In this document: positions 7,070 through 8,901 of the stretch, piece by piece
How the letters are laid out: each line of letters opens with the position of its first letter
Numbering within the stretch: the stretch's first letter is position 1
NCBI GenBank assembly: GCA_023416965.1
Contig: JAEZGJ010000114.1
Span: 1 to 8,901, forward strand
DNA from: Pseudomonadota bacterium
Lineage (GTDB): Bacteria > Pseudomonadota > Alphaproteobacteria > Rhizobiales > Phreatobacteraceae
Reading direction: 5' to 3'
DNA length: 8,901 nucleotides
Notes under the pieces: generated by a model
Databases searched by the model: none
The model's input: the letters and a program-made list of their open reading frames with translations, nothing else
Told to the model about the DNA's origin: nothing
Made by a program: the position numbers and the translations under genes

Positions 7070-8901
7070 TCATGCGCGGACTGGCGCGGCCCTGGCGAAC
7101 CCGTCGATCGGCAGCACGTTGGCGCCGGCAAAGCGTGCGAAGACGGCGGGAAGCTCCTCCATCGGCAGCGGCCGCCCGAACAGATAGCCTTGCGCCTCGA
7201 TGCAGCGCTCCTCGCGCAGATAGGCGAGCTGTTCCTCGGTCTCCACGCCCTCGGCGGTGCTGATGATGGCGAGGCTGTCGCACATGCCGGTCACCGCCCG
7301 GATGATGGCGCTGCTCTCCTTGGTGCCGGAGAGGTGTTTGACGAAGGACCGGTCGATCTTGACCTTGTCGAAGGGGAACGTGCGCAGGTAGCCGAGCGAG
7401 GAATAGCCGGTACCGAAATCGTCCATGGCAATGGCGCAGCCGGTCATCTTGAGGCGCAGGAGCGCGCTCATGGCGGCGTCGACATTGTCCATCAGCGCGC
7501 TCTCGGTGATCTCGAGCTCGAGCCGCGAGGGGGAGAGCCCCGTGCTCTTCAGGGTCGCCGCGACGAGGTCCGGGAAGGTGTTGTCGGCGAGCTGGCGCGG
7601 CGAGACGTTGACGGCGACCTTGACCGGCCGCGGCCAGAGCGCAGCATCGGCGCAGGCGCGCTCCAGCACCCAGCGGCCGAGGGGGACGATGAGGCCGATC
7701 TCCTCGGCGAGGCCGATGAACTCTCCAGGGGGCACCATGCCGCGCTCGGGGTGGCGCCAGCGGACCAGCGCCTCGAATCCGGCGAGGGTGCCGGTGGCGA
7801 CGGAGACGATCGGCTGGTAGTGCAGCAGGAACTGGCCCTGGTCCACCGCCGCGCGCAGGTCGCGCTCCATGCGCAGGCGCAGCTGCATGGAGGCGTCCAT
7901 GGCCTGTTCGAAGAACGCGAAGCGGCCGCGGCCGTCGCGCTTGGCGCGATCGAGGGCGATGTCGGCATTGCGCAGCGCCGCATCCGGCCCCTCCTCGTCG
8001 GGCAGGGCGATGCCGATGCTGACGGTCAGCTCGACCGCATGATCGGCCACCGTCATCGGCGCTGCCAGCGCGCAGGTGATGGACTGGGCGAGAGAGGAGA
8101 CCGCCTCCGGCTGCGAGCCGCCGACCTGGATCACCGCGAACTCGTCGGCGCCGATCCGGGCGAGGACGTCGCCGGGCTGGACGCAGGCCTTCAGGCGCTC
8201 GGTGACGGCGATCAGGACGGCGTCGCCGACCGCATGGCCGAGCGTGTCATTGACCCACTTGAAGCGGTCGAGATCGATGCAGAGGACGGCTGCCTGCCGG
8301 CGCTGGGCGGGATCGTCGCATATGGCGCGCAGCCGCTCCTGGAAGAACAGCCGGTTGCCGAGGCCCGTCATGGCGTCGTGATGGGCGAGATAGGCGAGAC
8401 GGGTCTGGGCCTCGCGCCGGGCATGGACGTCCTCGATGACGCCGATCCACTCCTCGCCCGGACCATCGGCGGCCTCCACCTTGGCGCCGCGCGAGCGGAC
8501 CCAGTGCCAGGTGCCGTCGGCGAGACGGACGCGATATTCGATGTCATAGGTGTCGCTGGCCCGCTGGGCCTCCTGCCAGGCCGCCCTGACCACCGGCGCG
8601 TCGTCCGGGTGGAGGTTGTCGTACCAGGAAGCGTCGAAGGCGGCCCATGACGAATCGAAGGCTGCCGCCCTGCCGGTGAGGACGTCCCAGCCGGTGGCGG
8701 TGACCCCGCCGTCGACGTCGCGGCGCCAGATGACGAGGGCCCCCGCGCCCGCCAGGATGCGGTAGCGCTTCTCGCTCTGGGCAAGGCTGCGGGCGACATG
8801 CGCCTGCGCCTCCGCGCGCGCGCGAAGGGCCTGCTCCGACCCCTCCAGGCTGCGGCGCAGGTCCTCGAACTCGGCGATGCCGGACGGTGCCACGGCGGTG
8901 G
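7070..8901 (-). CDS. PAS-GGDEF-EAL c-di-GMP turnover protein (5' end cut by the window)
   Basis: The frame is open to the right edge, so the true start probably lies outside. A GTG at 8891-8893 is the first in-window start and is used for numbering (607 residues). Residues about 8-42 look like a coiled-coil linker, which suggests a missing sensor or membrane domain before it. A PAS domain follows (about 43-157), then GGDEF (about 165-330) and EAL (about 345-585). The GGDEF motif is GADEF (248-252); Asp207, Asn215 and Asp216 of the active site are kept, but the inhibitory-site Arg is Gln239. The EAL domain is complete: E374-A-L, N429, E461, E464, D491, D492, K512, E548, Q568, with canonical DDFGTGYSS. 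It is a likely phosphodiesterase, with cyclase activity uncertain. It precedes argJ by 102 bases on the same strand. Confidence 0.93.
   Translation of the reverse strand, partial: TAVAPSGIAEFEDLRRSLEGSEQALRARAEAQAHVARSLAQSEKRYRILAGAGALVIWRRDVDGGVTATGWDVLTGRAAAFDSSWAAFDASWYDNLHPDDAPVVRAAWQEAQRASDTYDIEYRVRLADGTWHWVRSRGAKVEAADGPGEEWIGVIEDVHARREAQTRLAYLAHHDAMTGLGNRLFFQERLRAICDDPAQRRQAAVLCIDLDRFKWVNDTLGHAVGDAVLIAVTERLKACVQPGDVLARIGADEFAVIQVGGSQPEAVSSLAQSITCALAAPMTVADHAVELTVSIGIALPDEEGPDAALRNADIALDRAKRDGRGRFAFFEQAMDASMQLRLRMERDLRAAVDQGQFLLHYQPIVSVATGTLAGFEALVRWRHPERGMVPPGEFIGLAEEIGLIVPLGRWVLERACADAALWPRPVKVAVNVSPRQLADNTFPDLVAATLKSTGLSPSRLELEITESALMDNVDAAMSALLRLKMTGCAIAMDDFGTGYSSLGYLRTFPFDKVKIDRSFVKHLSGTKESSAIIRAVTGMCDSLAIISTAEGVETEEQLAYLREERCIEAQGYLFGRPLPMEELPAVFARFAGANVLPIDGFARAAPVRA

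Noticed and set aside
7051..7076. CGCATG/CATGCG stem overlapping the stop of the second GGDEF-EAL gene
   Set aside because: Only six pairs with a 14-base loop and no T-run; too weak to call a terminator.
6083..8650. 855-codon open frame on the plus strand opposite argJ and the second GGDEF-EAL gene
   Set aside because: It spans two genes with clear family motifs plus the gap between them; its product is Gly/Asp/Arg/His-rich with no recognisable domain, as expected for an antisense frame in GC-rich DNA.

Overview
This is a GC-rich window with tightly packed genes and very long spurious open frames opposite the real ones. The set of genes (a phaR regulator divergent from phaA and phaB, argJ next to a MutT-type Nudix gene, a short Flp pilin, and PAS-GGDEF-EAL proteins) fits a free-living or plant-associated alphaproteobacterium, most likely of the Hyphomicrobiales. 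The genus cannot be read from the sequence. No mobile element, tRNA, rRNA or CRISPR array was seen, and the content looks like ordinary chromosomal core with two signalling genes at its edges.

Left edge to 2051 (+): a possible 3' tail of an upstream gene, then about 200 bases of non-coding leader containing a GC-rich hairpin and a perfect palindrome, then a PAS-GGDEF-EAL protein. Its GGDEF domain has lost the catalytic residues but keeps the c-di-GMP inhibitory-site motif, while its EAL domain keeps the phosphodiesterase residues.

2069-4966: the polyhydroxybutyrate (PHB) block. phaR (-) encodes the PHB-responsive repressor and is divergent from phaA (+, acetyl-CoA acetyltransferase) and phaB (+, NADPH acetoacetyl-CoA reductase). 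Two acetyl-CoA are condensed by PhaA and the product is reduced by PhaB to (R)-3-hydroxybutyryl-CoA, the monomer for PHB synthase. No phaC synthase gene lies in this window. The 235-base region between phaR and phaA holds a GCGCTGC/GCAGCGC inverted repeat that is a candidate PhaR operator, and a TTGACA box. Two hairpins lie between phaA and phaB, and a strong hairpin closes phaB and faces the pilin gene from the other side.

5015-6967 (-): argJ (arginine biosynthesis), a MutT-like Nudix hydrolase, and an orphan Flp-type pilin follow one another in the same direction. The last two are only 14 bases apart. 7070 to the right edge (-): a second PAS-GGDEF-EAL protein, cut by the window end, with a GADEF motif and a complete EAL active site.

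Nothing in the window is convincingly a new biological system. The points most worth checking are the opposite pattern of A-site and I-site loss in the two c-di-GMP proteins, the operator-like repeat between phaR and phaA, and the hairpins that may uncouple phaB from phaA.
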